Shown: positions 44,420 through 54,179, counted from the stretch's first letter. The stretch is 64,000 bases of DNA from Burkholderia sp. Ax-1724 (GCF_011752995.1 NZ_VWWL01000029.1:1-64000), one strand, 5' to 3'. The notes: generated from the letters alone by a model not told the origin. Numbers and translations: made by a program.

Positions 44420-46203
44420 CACTCCACCCCGCCCAGATACGCTTCAAGCACCGCCGGGTCCTGCTGCACGTCCTGCGGCAAACCTTCCGCGATCCGCGTC
44501 CCGAACTCCATGACCACAAGCCGGTCGGTGAGATTCATCACGAAATCCATATCGTGCTCGACCAGCAACACACTCATTCCTTCCGCTTTCAGGCGACGCA
44601 GCAGATCGGCGAGTTGCAGTTTTTCCTGATACCGCAGACCGGCGGCCGGTTCGTCGAGCAACAGCAGCGTCGGATCACAGCACAGCGCGCGAGAGATTTC
44701 GAGAATCCGCTGCTGTCCGAGCGCGAGGCTACCCGCCTCGTCATACATATGCTGCTCGAGACCGACGCGGCGAATCTGCCGGGCCGCCTCGGCCATCAAG
44801 CGCGCCTCTTCCGCGCGATTCAAGCGCACGATGCTGCGCCACACGCCCGCATGACCACGCAGATGCGCGCCGATCGCGACGTTCTCCAGCACCGTCATGC
44901 CCGGCAGCAGCTTGACGTGCTGGAACGTACGGCCGATCCCGCGTTTGACGATTTCACGTGAACTGAGCGCATCGATACGCTCGCCGCGAAACGTGATCTC
45001 GCCGCTCGTCGCCTGAAGCACGCCGGTCACGAGATTGAAGGTGGTCGATTTGCCGGCGCCGTTCGGCCCGATCAGTCCGATGATCTGCCCGGCTTTGACT
45101 TCGAAGCTCACGTCGTTCACCGCGACGAGGCCGCCGAACTGCTTGCGCGCCTTGTTCACCGTCAGCAGGTTTTCGCCGGCTTGCGGTTTGTTGCGCTGCG
45201 GTAGAGGCTCCGCGTGATCGGCGAGATGCGCATGCGACCCGCGTGGGAAAAAGCGCGCGACGAACGGCCACACGCCCTGTCGCGCGTACTGCAACAGCAG
45301 CACCATCAGAATGCCGAACACGATCACTTCGAAATTGCCGTTCTCGCCGAGCAGCTTCGGCAGCAGCGTTTGCAGATAATCCTGCAGCACGGTCAGGATC
45401 GCTGCGCCGAGCACCGCGCCCCACACATGCGAAACGCCGCCCACCACCGCCATGAACAGAAACTCGATGCCGTGGTTGAGGCCGAACGGCGTCGGATTCA
45501 CCGCGCGTTGCAGATGCGCATACAGAAAGCCCGACACCGACGCGAGCACCGCCGCATAAACGAAGATCACGACGCGCATCCAGCCGGTATTGACGCCCAT
45601 CGCCTCGGCCATCAGACCGCCGCCGCGCAGCGCACGGATCGCGCGGCCCGGCCGGCTATTAAGCAGATTCTGAACAGAGACGACCGCGCCGAGCACGACC
45701 GCCCAGATCAGGTAGTAGATATGGCGGCCGGACTCGAGGTTTATCCCAAAAACATTGAGCACCGGGATGCCGTTGATGCCGTCGTACTTGCCGAGCATAT
45801 CGAGATTGCCGAACAGGTAGAACAGCGCGAGCCCCCAGGCGATCGTGCCGAGCGGCAGGAAGTGGCCGGACAAGCGCATCGTCACGAGACCGAGCATCAG
45901 CGCGACCAGGGCGGTCACGATGATGCCGGCGATCAACGCAAGCCACGGCGACACGCCGTAGCTCGTCGTCAGATACGCGGTCGCATAGGCGCCGATGCCG
46001 ACGAACGCGGCCTGCCCGAAGCTCGTCATGCCGCCGATGCCAGTCAGCAGCACGAGGCCGATGGCGACGATCGCATACAGCCCGATGTAGTTGAGCAGCG
46101 TGACCCAGTACTCGGGCACGTGGATCGGATGCGGCAGCACGGGCAACGCGAACAGCACCACGAGGAACAACCAGAAGAACTTCTTTTGCATGATCCGTTT
46201 CAT
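44419..46203 (-). CDS. Fused branched-chain amino acid permease LivM and ATPase LivG
   Basis: A 594-residue single chain. Residues about 1-335 are a LivM permease with many membrane segments (LLNYIGLYAIVAIGLVLLTG, GMTSFGQAAFVGIGAYATAYL). After a charged linker, residues about 345-594 form a LivG ATPase (IGLIGPNGAGKSTTFNLVTG, LALGQQRILEISRALCCDP, LLLLDEPAAGL). The domains are usually separate genes, so this is a true fusion or a frame-merging event. There is no stop or frame change at the join. ATG 46203 was chosen because the upstream part is Arg/Lys-rich and not family-like. It is 4 bp from the LivH stop. Confidence 0.92.
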   Translation of the reverse strand: MKRIMQKKFFWLFLVVLFALPVLPHPIHVPEYWVTLLNYIGLYAIVAIGLVLLTGIGGMTSFGQAAFVGIGAYATAYLTTSYGVSPWLALIAGIIVTALVALMLGLVTMRLSGHFLPLGTIAWGLALFYLFGNLDMLGKYDGINGIPVLNVFGINLESGRHIYYLIWAVVLGAVVSVQNLLNSRPGRAIRALRGGGLMAEAMGVNTGWMRVVIFVYAAVLASVSGFLYAHLQRAVNPTPFGLNHGIEFLFMAVVGGVSHVWGAVLGAAILTVLQDYLQTLLPKLLGENGNFEVIVFGILMVLLLQYARQGVWPFVARFFPRGSHAHLADHAEPLPQRNKPQAGENLLTVNKARKQFGGLVAVNDVSFEVKAGQIIGLIGPNGAGKSTTFNLVTGVLQATSGEITFRGERIDALSSREIVKRGIGRTFQHVKLLPGMTVLENVAIGAHLRGHAGVWRSIVRLNRAEEARLMAEAARQIRRVGLEQHMYDEAGSLALGQQRILEISRALCCDPTLLLLDEPAAGLRYQEKLQLADLLRRLKAEGMSVLLVEHDMDFVMNLTDRLVVMEFGTRIAEGLPQDVQQDPAVLEAYLGGVE

Positions 46204-46207
46204 CGCG

Positions 46208-47263
46208 TCACTCCTCTTCCTCTTCGGCATGCGGGCTCGCAAGACTGCGCCACAGCAGCACCGGGATGATGAGCGTGAACACGATCACTTCCTTATAAGC
46301 ACTCGCCCAGAACGACGAATACGACTCCAGCAAACCCACGAGAATCGAGCCCGCTGCCGCGAGCGGATAGCTGACGAGACCGCCGATGATCGCGCCCACG
46401 AAGCCCTTCAGACCGATCAGGAAGCCCGAGTCGTAGTAGATCGTCGTGAGCGGCGCGACGAGGATGCCGCACAAGGCGCCGAGCCCCGCCGCGAGCGTGA
46501 ACGCGAGGCGCCCCGCCTGCGTCGTGCCGATGCCGACGAGGCGCGCGCCGAGCCGGTTCACCGAGGTCGCGCGCAGCGCCTTGCCCGAGATCGAGCGATC
46601 GAAGTACAGATACAGCGCGCCGATCAGCACGACCGCCGTGCCGATCACCCACAGGCTTTGCCCGGAGATCGACAGGCTGCCGACGTTGAACGTCGCATCG
46701 GAAAACGCGTTGGTGCGCGAGCCTTCCGCGCCGAACATCACGAGGCCGAGACCGACCATCGCGAAATGCACGGCCACTGCGACAATCAGCAGCAGCAGCG
46801 TGGTCGCTTCCGCGATCGGCTCATAGGCGAGCCGATAAACGAACGGCCCCATCGGAATCACGATCAAGAGCGTCAGCGCGATCTGCACGATCATCGGCAG
46901 CGGCTGCATGAAGAGGCCACGCGTGAGCGCATAGACGGCGATCGGGAACAGCAGATACTTCCCTGCCAGCACGGGCAGCGTGCGCGCCGCATGACGGCGC
47001 CGCTCGGCATGCCGCAACGTCGCCGCCGTCTCGACGACAAAACACGCCGCGCCCATCGCCATCAGCAGCCAGCAGGTGGCCGGAAACTTCTGCGTCTGCA
47101 ATGCGGCGAGCGTCAGCGCGCCATACGAAACAAACTCCCCCTGCGGTATGAAGATCACCCGCGTCACGGAAAACACCAACACCAGCGCAAGCGCAAGCAG
47201 CGCGTAGATTGCGCCGGTGGTAATGCCGTCCTGCGCGAGGATCGCCGCAATTGATAGATCCAT
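46208..47263 (-). CDS. livH: Branched-chain amino acid ABC transporter permease LivH
   Basis: A 351-residue inner membrane permease. The beginning TTGAIYALLALALVLVFSVTR and the GALCGILVAPLTTIYYDSG and GLKGFVGAIIGGL segments match LivH. It is about 50 residues longer than most LivH proteins, with an extra stretch near residues 75-130 that includes a charged patch (RHAERRRHAARTLP) and another hydrophobic segment. It is the first gene of the transporter part and is separated from the binding-protein genes by a terminator. Confidence 0.93.
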   Translation of the reverse strand: MDLSIAAILAQDGITTGAIYALLALALVLVFSVTRVIFIPQGEFVSYGALTLAALQTQKFPATCWLLMAMGAACFVVETAATLRHAERRRHAARTLPVLAGKYLLFPIAVYALTRGLFMQPLPMIVQIALTLLIVIPMGPFVYRLAYEPIAEATTLLLLIVAVAVHFAMVGLGLVMFGAEGSRTNAFSDATFNVGSLSISGQSLWVIGTAVVLIGALYLYFDRSISGKALRATSVNRLGARLVGIGTTQAGRLAFTLAAGLGALCGILVAPLTTIYYDSGFLIGLKGFVGAIIGGLVSYPLAAAGSILVGLLESYSSFWASAYKEVIVFTLIIPVLLWRSLASPHAEEEEE

Positions 47264-47354
47264 ACTTCCTCGTCCTGAAGCGTCAAAATCGAAAAACCGG
47301 AAAACAGTCGTGATAGCACGGCGCGTGGCCGTCCATCAACCTGCATGCCATGTC

Positions 47355-47393
47355 TGAAAAGACAACCGCCGCGCCGGGATGCGGCGCGGCGGT
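47355..47393 (-). terminator. Terminator after the first tandem binding protein gene
   Basis: An 11-bp GC-rich stem, ACCGCCGCGCC (47365-47375) with GGCGCGGCGGT (47383-47393), is followed on the minus strand by TGTCTTTT. It lies between the binding protein gene (ends 47488) and livH. Confidence 0.6.
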
Positions 47394-47487
47394 CGTTGCC
47401 ATTGTCGTCGAACACATGGCAATGCGGTGCCATGCACCGCAGATTGCGCGAGAGGCGCGTACCGCTTTTTATCCTGATGGATTATTT

Positions 47488-48648
47488 TCAGTCGTTCTGC
47501 AGCTTCCATTTGCCGTCGACGATCTGCACGATCACGCGTGCGCGCTGGTCGAGGCCGTTGTGGTCGGTCGGCGTGGTGTTCATGATGCCGTGCGACACCG
47601 GCAGTTCCTTGAGGTTTTCGAGCGCGCTGCGCAGCGCCGAGCGAAACTCGGGCGTGCCCGGCTGAGCGGTCTTCAGCGCGACCGGAATCGCGGCCTGCAG
47701 CATCTGGCCCGCATCCCATGCGTGACCGCCGAAGGTGGCGACCGAACCCGCGCCATACGCCTTCTCGTACGCGTTCTTATAGGCTTCCGACGACTTCTTC
47801 ACCGGGTTCGAATCGGGCAGCTGATCGACGACGAGAATCGGACCGGCCGGCAGCAACTCGCCGTCGCAATCCTTGCCGCACACGCGCAGGAAGTCGTTGT
47901 TCGCAACACCGTGCGTCTGATAGATCTTGCCCTTGTAGCCACGCTCCTTGAGCGTCTTGGCCGGCAGCGCCGACGGCGTGCCCGAGCCCGCGATCAGCAC
48001 CGCGTCGGGATTCGCGCTCATCGTCTTCAGCACCTGGCCCGTCACCGATGCATCGGTGCGGTTAAAACGCTCGTTGGAGACGACCTTCAGATTGTGGGCT
48101 TTCGCGGCGGCGTCGAAGGTCGTGTTCCAGCTATCGCCGTAGGCATCCGAAAAGCCGATGAAGCCGACCGTCTTCACGCCGTGGCGCTGCATGTAATCGG
48201 CGATGGCGTCGGCCATCAGGCTGTCGTTCTGCGGCGGCTTGAAGGCCCACGCGCGCTTCGCGTCCATCGGCGCGATGATCGCCGCCGATGCCGCGAGCGA
48301 GATCACCGGCGTCTTGCCTTCGGCGGCGGGATCGAGCATCGCGAGCGCATTCGGCGTGACAGTCGAGCCGATGATCGCGTCGACATGGTCTTCGTCGATC
48401 AGCTTGTGCGTGTTCTGCACGGCTTCGCTGGTGTCCGAGCCGTCGTCGAGAACGATGTACTGCACGCTCTTGCCGCCGATCTCCTTCGGCAGCAATGCAA
48501 TCGTGTTCTTCTCGGGAATCCCGAGCGATGCGGCCGGCCCCGTAGTGGACAGCGTCACGCCGATCTTCACCTGCGCGAACGCCGCACCCGCGCCGCACAT
48601 CAGCGCCATTGCGATGCCCGTGCGTACCCATTGCCTTGTCTTCTTCAT
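47488..48648 (-). CDS. Branched-chain amino acid ABC transporter binding protein, tandem copy 1
   Basis: A 386-residue type I periplasmic binding protein. The signal peptide ends near residue 25 (CGAGAAFAQ). The mature part starts VKIGVTLSTTGPAASLGIPE and has LPKEIGGKSVQYIVLDDGSD and GVANNDFLRVCGKDCDGELL. It shares long blocks with the next gene (49056-50222), so the two come from a duplication. It is upstream of livH-livMG-livF and probably feeds that transporter, although a terminator lies between. The ligand may be aromatic or branched-chain acids. Confidence 0.92.
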   Translation of the reverse strand: MKKTRQWVRTGIAMALMCGAGAAFAQVKIGVTLSTTGPAASLGIPEKNTIALLPKEIGGKSVQYIVLDDGSDTSEAVQNTHKLIDEDHVDAIIGSTVTPNALAMLDPAAEGKTPVISLAASAAIIAPMDAKRAWAFKPPQNDSLMADAIADYMQRHGVKTVGFIGFSDAYGDSWNTTFDAAAKAHNLKVVSNERFNRTDASVTGQVLKTMSANPDAVLIAGSGTPSALPAKTLKERGYKGKIYQTHGVANNDFLRVCGKDCDGELLPAGPILVVDQLPDSNPVKKSSEAYKNAYEKAYGAGSVATFGGHAWDAGQMLQAAIPVALKTAQPGTPEFRSALRSALENLKELPVSHGIMNTTPTDHNGLDQRARVIVQIVDGKWKLQND

Positions 48649-49055
48649 TACGAGTCTCCAAACGCCTTGAAGCGCGTATCTATGAGCCGGCTCGACGGGC
48701 CCGGTGCGTGATCAAGTTATCGGGCCTGGGTGCGCGCGTGCCAAGCATGGTTTTCCCTGCTCGATGCGAATACCTTGCCCGTTCTGTTCGATGCCGCTCC
48801 TCTCACCTGCACGATCCTGCTGCCTCGGACTGTCGCACTTTCTGCGGCGCGATTTCCTCTTTTTTAACCACTAATATGCTAGTAGATTGCGTTCTGCATG
48901 ATCGACGGTCAATAGCGCATGGGCCGAATGCGGGTTTGTCCTGAAGCAACGGAACCACACTTCTCTCGCGATGCGCGCCACCGCACGGGCAATAAAAAAA
49001 GACGCGTCAACTGCACGCGTCTTTTCGATGAGGCTTCGTGGCGTTTTGCCTTCGC
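48649..49055. other. Intergenic region between the tandem binding protein genes
   Basis: About 400 bases. It contains the terminator of the upstream copy at 48996-49026 and presumably the promoter of copy 1. The middle (about 48860-48900) is AT-richer. I see no coding frame of note. Confidence 0.5.
48996..49026 (-). terminator. Terminator after tandem binding protein copy 2
   Basis: On the minus strand AAGACGCGT, a 7-base loop and ACGCGTCTT are followed by a T run, about 35 bp after the stop at 49056. Confidence 0.8.
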
Positions 49056-50222
49056 TCAGTCGCCGGCCAGCTTCCACTTGCCGTCGACGATCTGCACCAT
49101 CACACGCGCTCGCTGATCGAGACCGGCGTGATCGTTCGCGCTCATGTTGAAGATGCCGTGCGATGCGGGCATGTCTTTGGTGCCTTCGAGCGCCGCGCGC
49201 AGCGCTTCGCGGAACGCCGGCGTGCCCGGCTGCCCTTTCTTCAGCGCGAGCGGAATCGCCTGTTGCAACAGCAGGCCCGCGTCCCACGCATGGCCGCCGA
49301 ACGTCGACACGGAGCCCACGCCATAAGCGGCTTCATACGCGTGTTTGTACGCGAGCGAGGTCTTCTTCACCGGGTTCGAATCGGGCAGTTGATCCGCGAC
49401 GAGCAGCGGACCGGCCGGCAGCCACGTGCCCTCGCAATCCTTGCTGCACACGCGCAGGAAGTCGTTGTTCGCGACACCGTGCGTCTGATAGTACTTGCCC
49501 TTGTAGCCGCGCTCCCTGAGCGTTTTCTGCGGCAGCGCGGCCGGCGTGCCGGCGCCGGCGATCAGCACCGCGTCCGGGTTCTGCGACATCATCTTCAGCA
49601 CCTGGCCCGTGACCGACGCGTCGTTGCGCGCAAAACGCTCGTTCGCGACGACCTTGATCTTCTGGAGATCGGCGGCCTTGCTGAACTCCTTGAACCAGCT
49701 CTCGCCGTATGCGTCGGCAAAACCGATGAACGCGACCGTCTTCACGCCGTGATTCGCCATGTGCTGCGCGATCGCGGTCGCCATCAGGATGTCGTTCTGC
49801 GGCGTCTTGAAGACCCAGGCGCGCTTCGCGTCCATCGGCTCGACGATGCCCGCGGCGGCGGCCATCGAGATCATCGGCGTGGACGTTTCGGCGGCGACGT
49901 CGATCATGGCGAGCGAGTTCGGCACGACGGTCGAGCCGATCAGCGCGTCGACGTGATCTTCGCTGGTGAGCTTGCGGGCGTTCTTGACCGCTTGGGTGGA
50001 ATCGGTCGCGTCGTCGAGCACGATGTAATCGATTTTCTGGCCCGCGACCTCCTTGGGCAGCAGCGCGATCGTGTTCTTCTCCGGAATGCCGAGCGAAGCG
50101 GCCGGCCCCGTAGCCGACACGGTGACGCCGATTTTCACATCTGCGAATGCATGGCCGCTCCAGGCAGCCGATACTCCGGTGGCGACCAATGCCGCGCTGA
50201 TCCAACGTAATGCCGACTTCAT
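49056..50222 (-). CDS. Branched-chain amino acid ABC transporter binding protein, tandem copy 2
   Basis: A 388-residue paralogue of the product of 47488-48648. The signal peptide ends near residue 27 (GHAFA / DVKIGV). The wording GPAASLGIPEKNTIALLPKE appears in both proteins at the same place. CSKDCEGTWLPAGPLLVADQ and QTHGVANNDFLRVC also align, and the C-terminus ends IVDGKWKLAGD versus IVDGKWKLQND in the other. It has its own terminator and a 540-bp upstream region, so it may be regulated separately. Confidence 0.92.
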   Translation of the reverse strand: MKSALRWISAALVATGVSAAWSGHAFADVKIGVTVSATGPAASLGIPEKNTIALLPKEVAGQKIDYIVLDDATDSTQAVKNARKLTSEDHVDALIGSTVVPNSLAMIDVAAETSTPMISMAAAAGIVEPMDAKRAWVFKTPQNDILMATAIAQHMANHGVKTVAFIGFADAYGESWFKEFSKAADLQKIKVVANERFARNDASVTGQVLKMMSQNPDAVLIAGAGTPAALPQKTLRERGYKGKYYQTHGVANNDFLRVCSKDCEGTWLPAGPLLVADQLPDSNPVKKTSLAYKHAYEAAYGVGSVSTFGGHAWDAGLLLQQAIPLALKKGQPGTPAFREALRAALEGTKDMPASHGIFNMSANDHAGLDQRARVMVQIVDGKWKLAGD

Positions 50223-50762
50223 CCTGCTCCTCTATTAACCCCGTTATTCAACTGAATTTAAATCCGCGGATTTAAATGCCAACCCAGTGGTCGGTGAAAA
50301 GCGAGTTTAGCGGACGCGCGCGCCGTGCCGCAAGCGTTTTGCAGGGTTGTAGCGCTTAAATGCGGTGTTCTCGCAGAACAAAAATAACGGCCCGATTCAA
50401 CGATTATCCCGGCGCGGCTTGTCGAAAGCGCGTTCGAAAAGCACAAATAAAAAGCGCTGTTGGATATCAATCCAACAGCGCTTTCGTCTGGGCACTGAGT
50501 GCCTCAATTGTCTCCTCGTTCTCCACCTGCAAATTCGTGGTGCATCAGAACTGCGTAAAGATTAAACGACGCCTCTACCGGTAACAACTAGCAATTACCC
50601 TAGTGGTGCACTGCGGCACCGAATTGACGCACGTCGGCGCGTTTCGTCTGCACATTATGCGACCTGCTTATGAAAGCCGTTGTTTCATTGGATTTTTAGC
50701 CTGCCCGAATTAGATCGGATGTCGAAGCAATCTCATATCGCACTGCATCAAGCCAGGCTCGA
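50223..50762. other. Intergenic region upstream of the tandem binding proteins
   Basis: About 540 bases. It includes a strong 15-bp stem hairpin at 50452-50485, the likely terminator of the livM side. It also holds the promoter region of the binding protein genes. AT content is higher than in the flanking genes. No gene is supported. Confidence 0.5.
50452..50485 (-). terminator. Long palindromic hairpin, probable terminator
   Basis: AAAGCGCTGTTGGAT, a 4-base loop and the exact reverse complement ATCCAACAGCGCTTT, with A-rich and T-containing flanks. It is about 280 bp after the livM stop on the minus strand. Confidence 0.6.
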
Positions 50763-51737
50763 TTATGCACGCAACGGCCGCACGCGCGCGACGATTTCGC
50801 CGACGATACCGCGCCGGAACGCCAGCACGCACGCAATGAAAATCAGCCCCGTGACGATCGTCACCGATTCGCCGAGCGAGCGGAACCAGTCGACGCCCGT
50901 CATCGAGGCAAGCGCGGCACCGATATCGCCGAGCCGGTCTTCGAGCGACACGATCAGCGCGGCGCCGAGCAACGGCCCGAACAGCGTACCCATACCACCC
51001 ACGAGCGTCATCAGGATGACGAGACCGGACATGGTCCAATAGGCATCGCTCAAGGTCTCGAAACCTTGTACCAACACTTTCAGCGAGCCGGCAAGACCCG
51101 CGAGGCCGGCCGACAGAATGAACGCCAGCAGCTTGAAGCGATCGGTATCGTAGCCGAGCGACACCGCGCGCGGCTCGTTCTCCTTGATCGCGACGAGCAC
51201 CTGCCCGAACGGCGAATGGACGATCCGCACGATCAACAGGAATGCCGCCACGACCACCGCGAGCACGACGAAATAGAGCGCGACGTCCGACGAAAGACCG
51301 AGCACGCCGAACAGCTTGCCGCGCGGCACGCCTTGCAGACCGTCTTCGCCATGCGTGAACGGCGCCTGCAGGAACACGAAGTACACCATCTGCGCGAGCG
51401 CGAGCGTCACCATCGCGAAGTAGATGCCCTGGCGGCGAATCGCGAAGAAGCCGACGACGAGCCCGAGCAGCGTCGCCGTCGCGGTGCCGGTCAGCACCCC
51501 GAGCTCCGGCGAAAACCCGAGCGTCTGCATCGCATAGCCGGTCGCGTAGCCGGCCGAGGCGAGAAACATCGCATGTCCGAACGACAGCAGCCCCGTATAG
51601 CCGATCAACAGATTGAAGGCGGCCGCGAACAGCGCGAAGCACAGCACCTTCATCACGAAGAGCGGATAGATGCCAAGCACCGGCACCGCGAGCAGCACGA
51701 TCAGCAGCAGACCGTAGAGGACTTTTCTCTGCATCAT
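50763..51737 (-). CDS. livM: Branched-chain amino acid ABC transporter permease LivM
   Basis: A 324-residue inner membrane permease. It contains FALFAAAFNLLIGYTGLLSF, GHAMFLASAGYATGYAMQ and, near the C-terminus, LVGGMGTLFGPLLGAALIV. The EPRAVSLGYDTDRFKLLAFI segment is the usual cytoplasmic loop touching the ATPase. ATG 51737 overlaps the stop of livH (ATGA). A longer frame upstream is an out-of-frame shadow of livH. It is the last gene of the second Liv operon. Confidence 0.94.
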   Translation of the reverse strand: MMQRKVLYGLLLIVLLAVPVLGIYPLFVMKVLCFALFAAAFNLLIGYTGLLSFGHAMFLASAGYATGYAMQTLGFSPELGVLTGTATATLLGLVVGFFAIRRQGIYFAMVTLALAQMVYFVFLQAPFTHGEDGLQGVPRGKLFGVLGLSSDVALYFVVLAVVVAAFLLIVRIVHSPFGQVLVAIKENEPRAVSLGYDTDRFKLLAFILSAGLAGLAGSLKVLVQGFETLSDAYWTMSGLVILMTLVGGMGTLFGPLLGAALIVSLEDRLGDIGAALASMTGVDWFRSLGESVTIVTGLIFIACVLAFRRGIVGEIVARVRPLRA

Positions 51738-52618
51738 TTTTCCCTGCCGAAGAGGCCCGCCGGGCGCACGAGCAACACGAGCGCCATGATCACGAAGACG
51801 ACGGTCGCCGACGCCTCGGGGTAATACACGCGCGTGAGCCCTTCGATCACACCGAGCATGAGGCCGGTCAGAATCGAGCCCATGATCGACCCCATCCCGC
51901 CGATCACGACCACCGCAAACACGGTGATGATCATCGGCTGGCCCATCAGCGGCGAGACCTGGATGACCGGCGCGGCGAGCACGCCGGCAAACGCCGCGAG
52001 CGCGACGCCGAAGCCGTAGGTCAGCGTAATCATCAGCGGCACGTTGACGCCGAACGCCTCGACGAGCTTCGGGTTTTCGGTGCCCGCGCGCAGATACGCG
52101 CCAAGCCGCGTCTTCTCGATCACGAACCACGTCGCGAAGCACACGACGAGCGACGCGACGACAACCCACGCGCGATAGTTCGGCAGGAACATGAAGCCGA
52201 GATTGGTCGCGCCGGTAAGCGCCGAAGGCACGTCGTACGGCTGGCCCGACGACCCGTAGATCGAATGGAAGATGCCTTCGATCGCAAGCGTGAGCCCGAA
52301 CGTCAGCAGCAGGCCGTATAGATGATCGAGCTTATAGAGCCAGCGCAGCATCGTGCGCTCGATCGCAATGCCGAACAGCCCGACGATCAGCGGCGCGAGC
52401 ACGAGCATCACCCAGTACGGCAGATTGAAATACGACAGCCCCATCCACGCGAGCATCGCGCCGAGCATGAACAGCGCGCCATGCGCGAAGTTGATCACGT
52501 TGAGCAGGCCGAAAATCACCGCCAGCCCAAGGCTCAGAATCGCGTAGAACGAGCCGTTCACGAGCCCGAGCAGAAGCTGGCTCAGCATCGCCGGAAGCGG
52601 AACGCCAAAGATATCCAT
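51734..52618 (-). CDS. livH: Branched-chain amino acid ABC transporter permease LivH
   Basis: A 294-residue inner membrane permease. The segments GLVNGSFYAILSLGLAVIFG, LNVINFAHGALFMLGAMLAW and VIGGMGSIMGSILTGLMLGV match LivH. Length is normal, unlike the longer LivH at 46208. It lies between a binding protein gene and livM in the second Liv operon. Confidence 0.94.
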   Translation of the reverse strand: MDIFGVPLPAMLSQLLLGLVNGSFYAILSLGLAVIFGLLNVINFAHGALFMLGAMLAWMGLSYFNLPYWVMLVLAPLIVGLFGIAIERTMLRWLYKLDHLYGLLLTFGLTLAIEGIFHSIYGSSGQPYDVPSALTGATNLGFMFLPNYRAWVVVASLVVCFATWFVIEKTRLGAYLRAGTENPKLVEAFGVNVPLMITLTYGFGVALAAFAGVLAAPVIQVSPLMGQPMIITVFAVVVIGGMGSIMGSILTGLMLGVIEGLTRVYYPEASATVVFVIMALVLLVRPAGLFGREK

Positions 52619-52879
52619 TGAAGCCCTTCGCCCTTCAAACCATCGTCAAGTGAGACCGGTCGCGCGCACGATGCGGCAAACAGCGCCCGCTGCGCGGCAC
52701 GCAAAACGTCCGGGCCGTTTGAGCCGCCGTTGCTCATGCTCACGAAAACGCCGCACGTACGCGCCGCGCTGCCATTCAACGCAACAGCAACACGCACGGC
52801 GTTTCGTTCACGAACAACGGAAGGCCCCCGCGAGCGTCTCAGGTGCCGCTATCCGCGACTTCTTTCTTCTGGCCCGCGC

Positions 52880-54094
52880 TTACTTCCACAACGCGCAGCG
52901 CGTTTGCGCCTTGGTCGTGAACGCCTGCTCGCCCGGGATCGTCGCCATGATCTTGTAGTAGTCCCACGGTTCTTTCGATTCGGCCGGCGTCTTCACCTGC
53001 ATCAGGTACATGTCGTGGATCATGCTGCCGTCCTGGCGGATGTAGCCCTTCGCGTAGAAGTCGTCGATCTTCGTCTTGCGCAGCTGCGCCATCACCTTGT
53101 CCGGGTCGGTCGAGCCGACCGCCTGCACCGCCTTCAGGTAGTTCATCGTCGCCGAGTAGTCGGCGGCCTGCAGGCTCGACGGCATCTTCTTCATCTTGTC
53201 GAAGTAGCGCTGCGACCACTTGCGTGTCTCGGCATCCTTGTTCCAGTACCAGCTGTCGGTCAGCACGAGACCTTGCGTGGTTTCGAGACCGAGGCTGTGC
53301 ACGTCGTCGATGAACATCAGCAGCGCGGCGATCTTCATTGTCTTCGGAATGCCGAATTCCTTCGCGGCCTTGATCGCGTTGACCGTATCGCCGCCGGCAT
53401 TCGCGAGGCCGAGAATCTGCGCCTTCGAGGCCTGCGCCTGCAACAGGAACGACGAGAAGTCCGACGCCGAGAGCGGATGCCGCACCGAACCGAGCACCTG
53501 GCCGCCGTTCGCCTTCACGACGTCCGAGGTGGCCTTTTCGAGCGCCTTGCCGAACGCGTAGTCGGCCGTCAGGAAGTACCACGTCTTGCCGCCCTGCTTC
53601 GTCACGGCCGAGCCCGTGCCGTTGGCGAGCGCCGTCGTGTCGTAGGCGTAGTGAACCGTGTACGGCGTGCATTGCTCGTTGGTCAGCGTATCGGCGCCGG
53701 CGCCGATGTTGATGTAGACCTTGTGCTTCTCGCCCGCGACGGTGTTCATCGACAACCCGGTCGCCGAGTTCGTGCCGCCGATCAGCATGTCGACGCCATC
53801 GCGGTCGAACCATTCGCGCGCACGCGACGCGGCGATGTCCGCCTTGTTCTGGTGATCCGCGTACAGCACCGTGATCGGCTTGCCGTTGACCTTGCCGCCG
53901 AAGTCGGCCACCGCCATGCGGATCGCCTCAAGACCGCCCTGCCCGTCGATATCGGCGTACAGGCCCGACATGTCGGTGATGAAGCCGATCTTCACGGCAT
54001 CGTCGGCCGCTTGCGCGCCCCCGAACGTTAGCGCAGTGCCGGCGGCAACCGCGAAACAGAATGAGGCAAGCCGTGCGAGTGGGTTCTTTTTCAT
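52880..54094 (-). CDS. Branched-chain amino acid type ABC transporter binding protein
   Basis: A 404-residue periplasmic receptor. The signal peptide ends near residue 29 (FGGAQA / ADDAVK). The mature part opens VKIGFITDMSGLYADIDGQG and includes NSATGLSMNTVAGEKHKVYI and YTVHYAYDTTALANGTGSAV. This subtype often binds small organic acids or amides rather than leucine. It sits between livF and livH of the second Liv operon, so it is the cognate receptor, and the nearby MmsA and GMC genes suggest a carbon source. Confidence 0.92.
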   Translation of the reverse strand: MKKNPLARLASFCFAVAAGTALTFGGAQAADDAVKIGFITDMSGLYADIDGQGGLEAIRMAVADFGGKVNGKPITVLYADHQNKADIAASRAREWFDRDGVDMLIGGTNSATGLSMNTVAGEKHKVYINIGAGADTLTNEQCTPYTVHYAYDTTALANGTGSAVTKQGGKTWYFLTADYAFGKALEKATSDVVKANGGQVLGSVRHPLSASDFSSFLLQAQASKAQILGLANAGGDTVNAIKAAKEFGIPKTMKIAALLMFIDDVHSLGLETTQGLVLTDSWYWNKDAETRKWSQRYFDKMKKMPSSLQAADYSATMNYLKAVQAVGSTDPDKVMAQLRKTKIDDFYAKGYIRQDGSMIHDMYLMQVKTPAESKEPWDYYKIMATIPGEQAFTTKAQTRCALWK

Positions 54095-54179
54095 GCGTGT
54101 CTCCAGGTTGTTCGCTTGTGGTTATCAGAGGCAAGCGGACGCATGCGGAAGATTTCCGCGAGTACGCCCGCATGGGGGT

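Noticed and set aside
44949..44964. parS-like core ATTTCACGTGAA inside the LivM-LivG fusion gene
   Set aside because: Only about 11 of 16 positions match the parS consensus, so it is well below the two exact sites.
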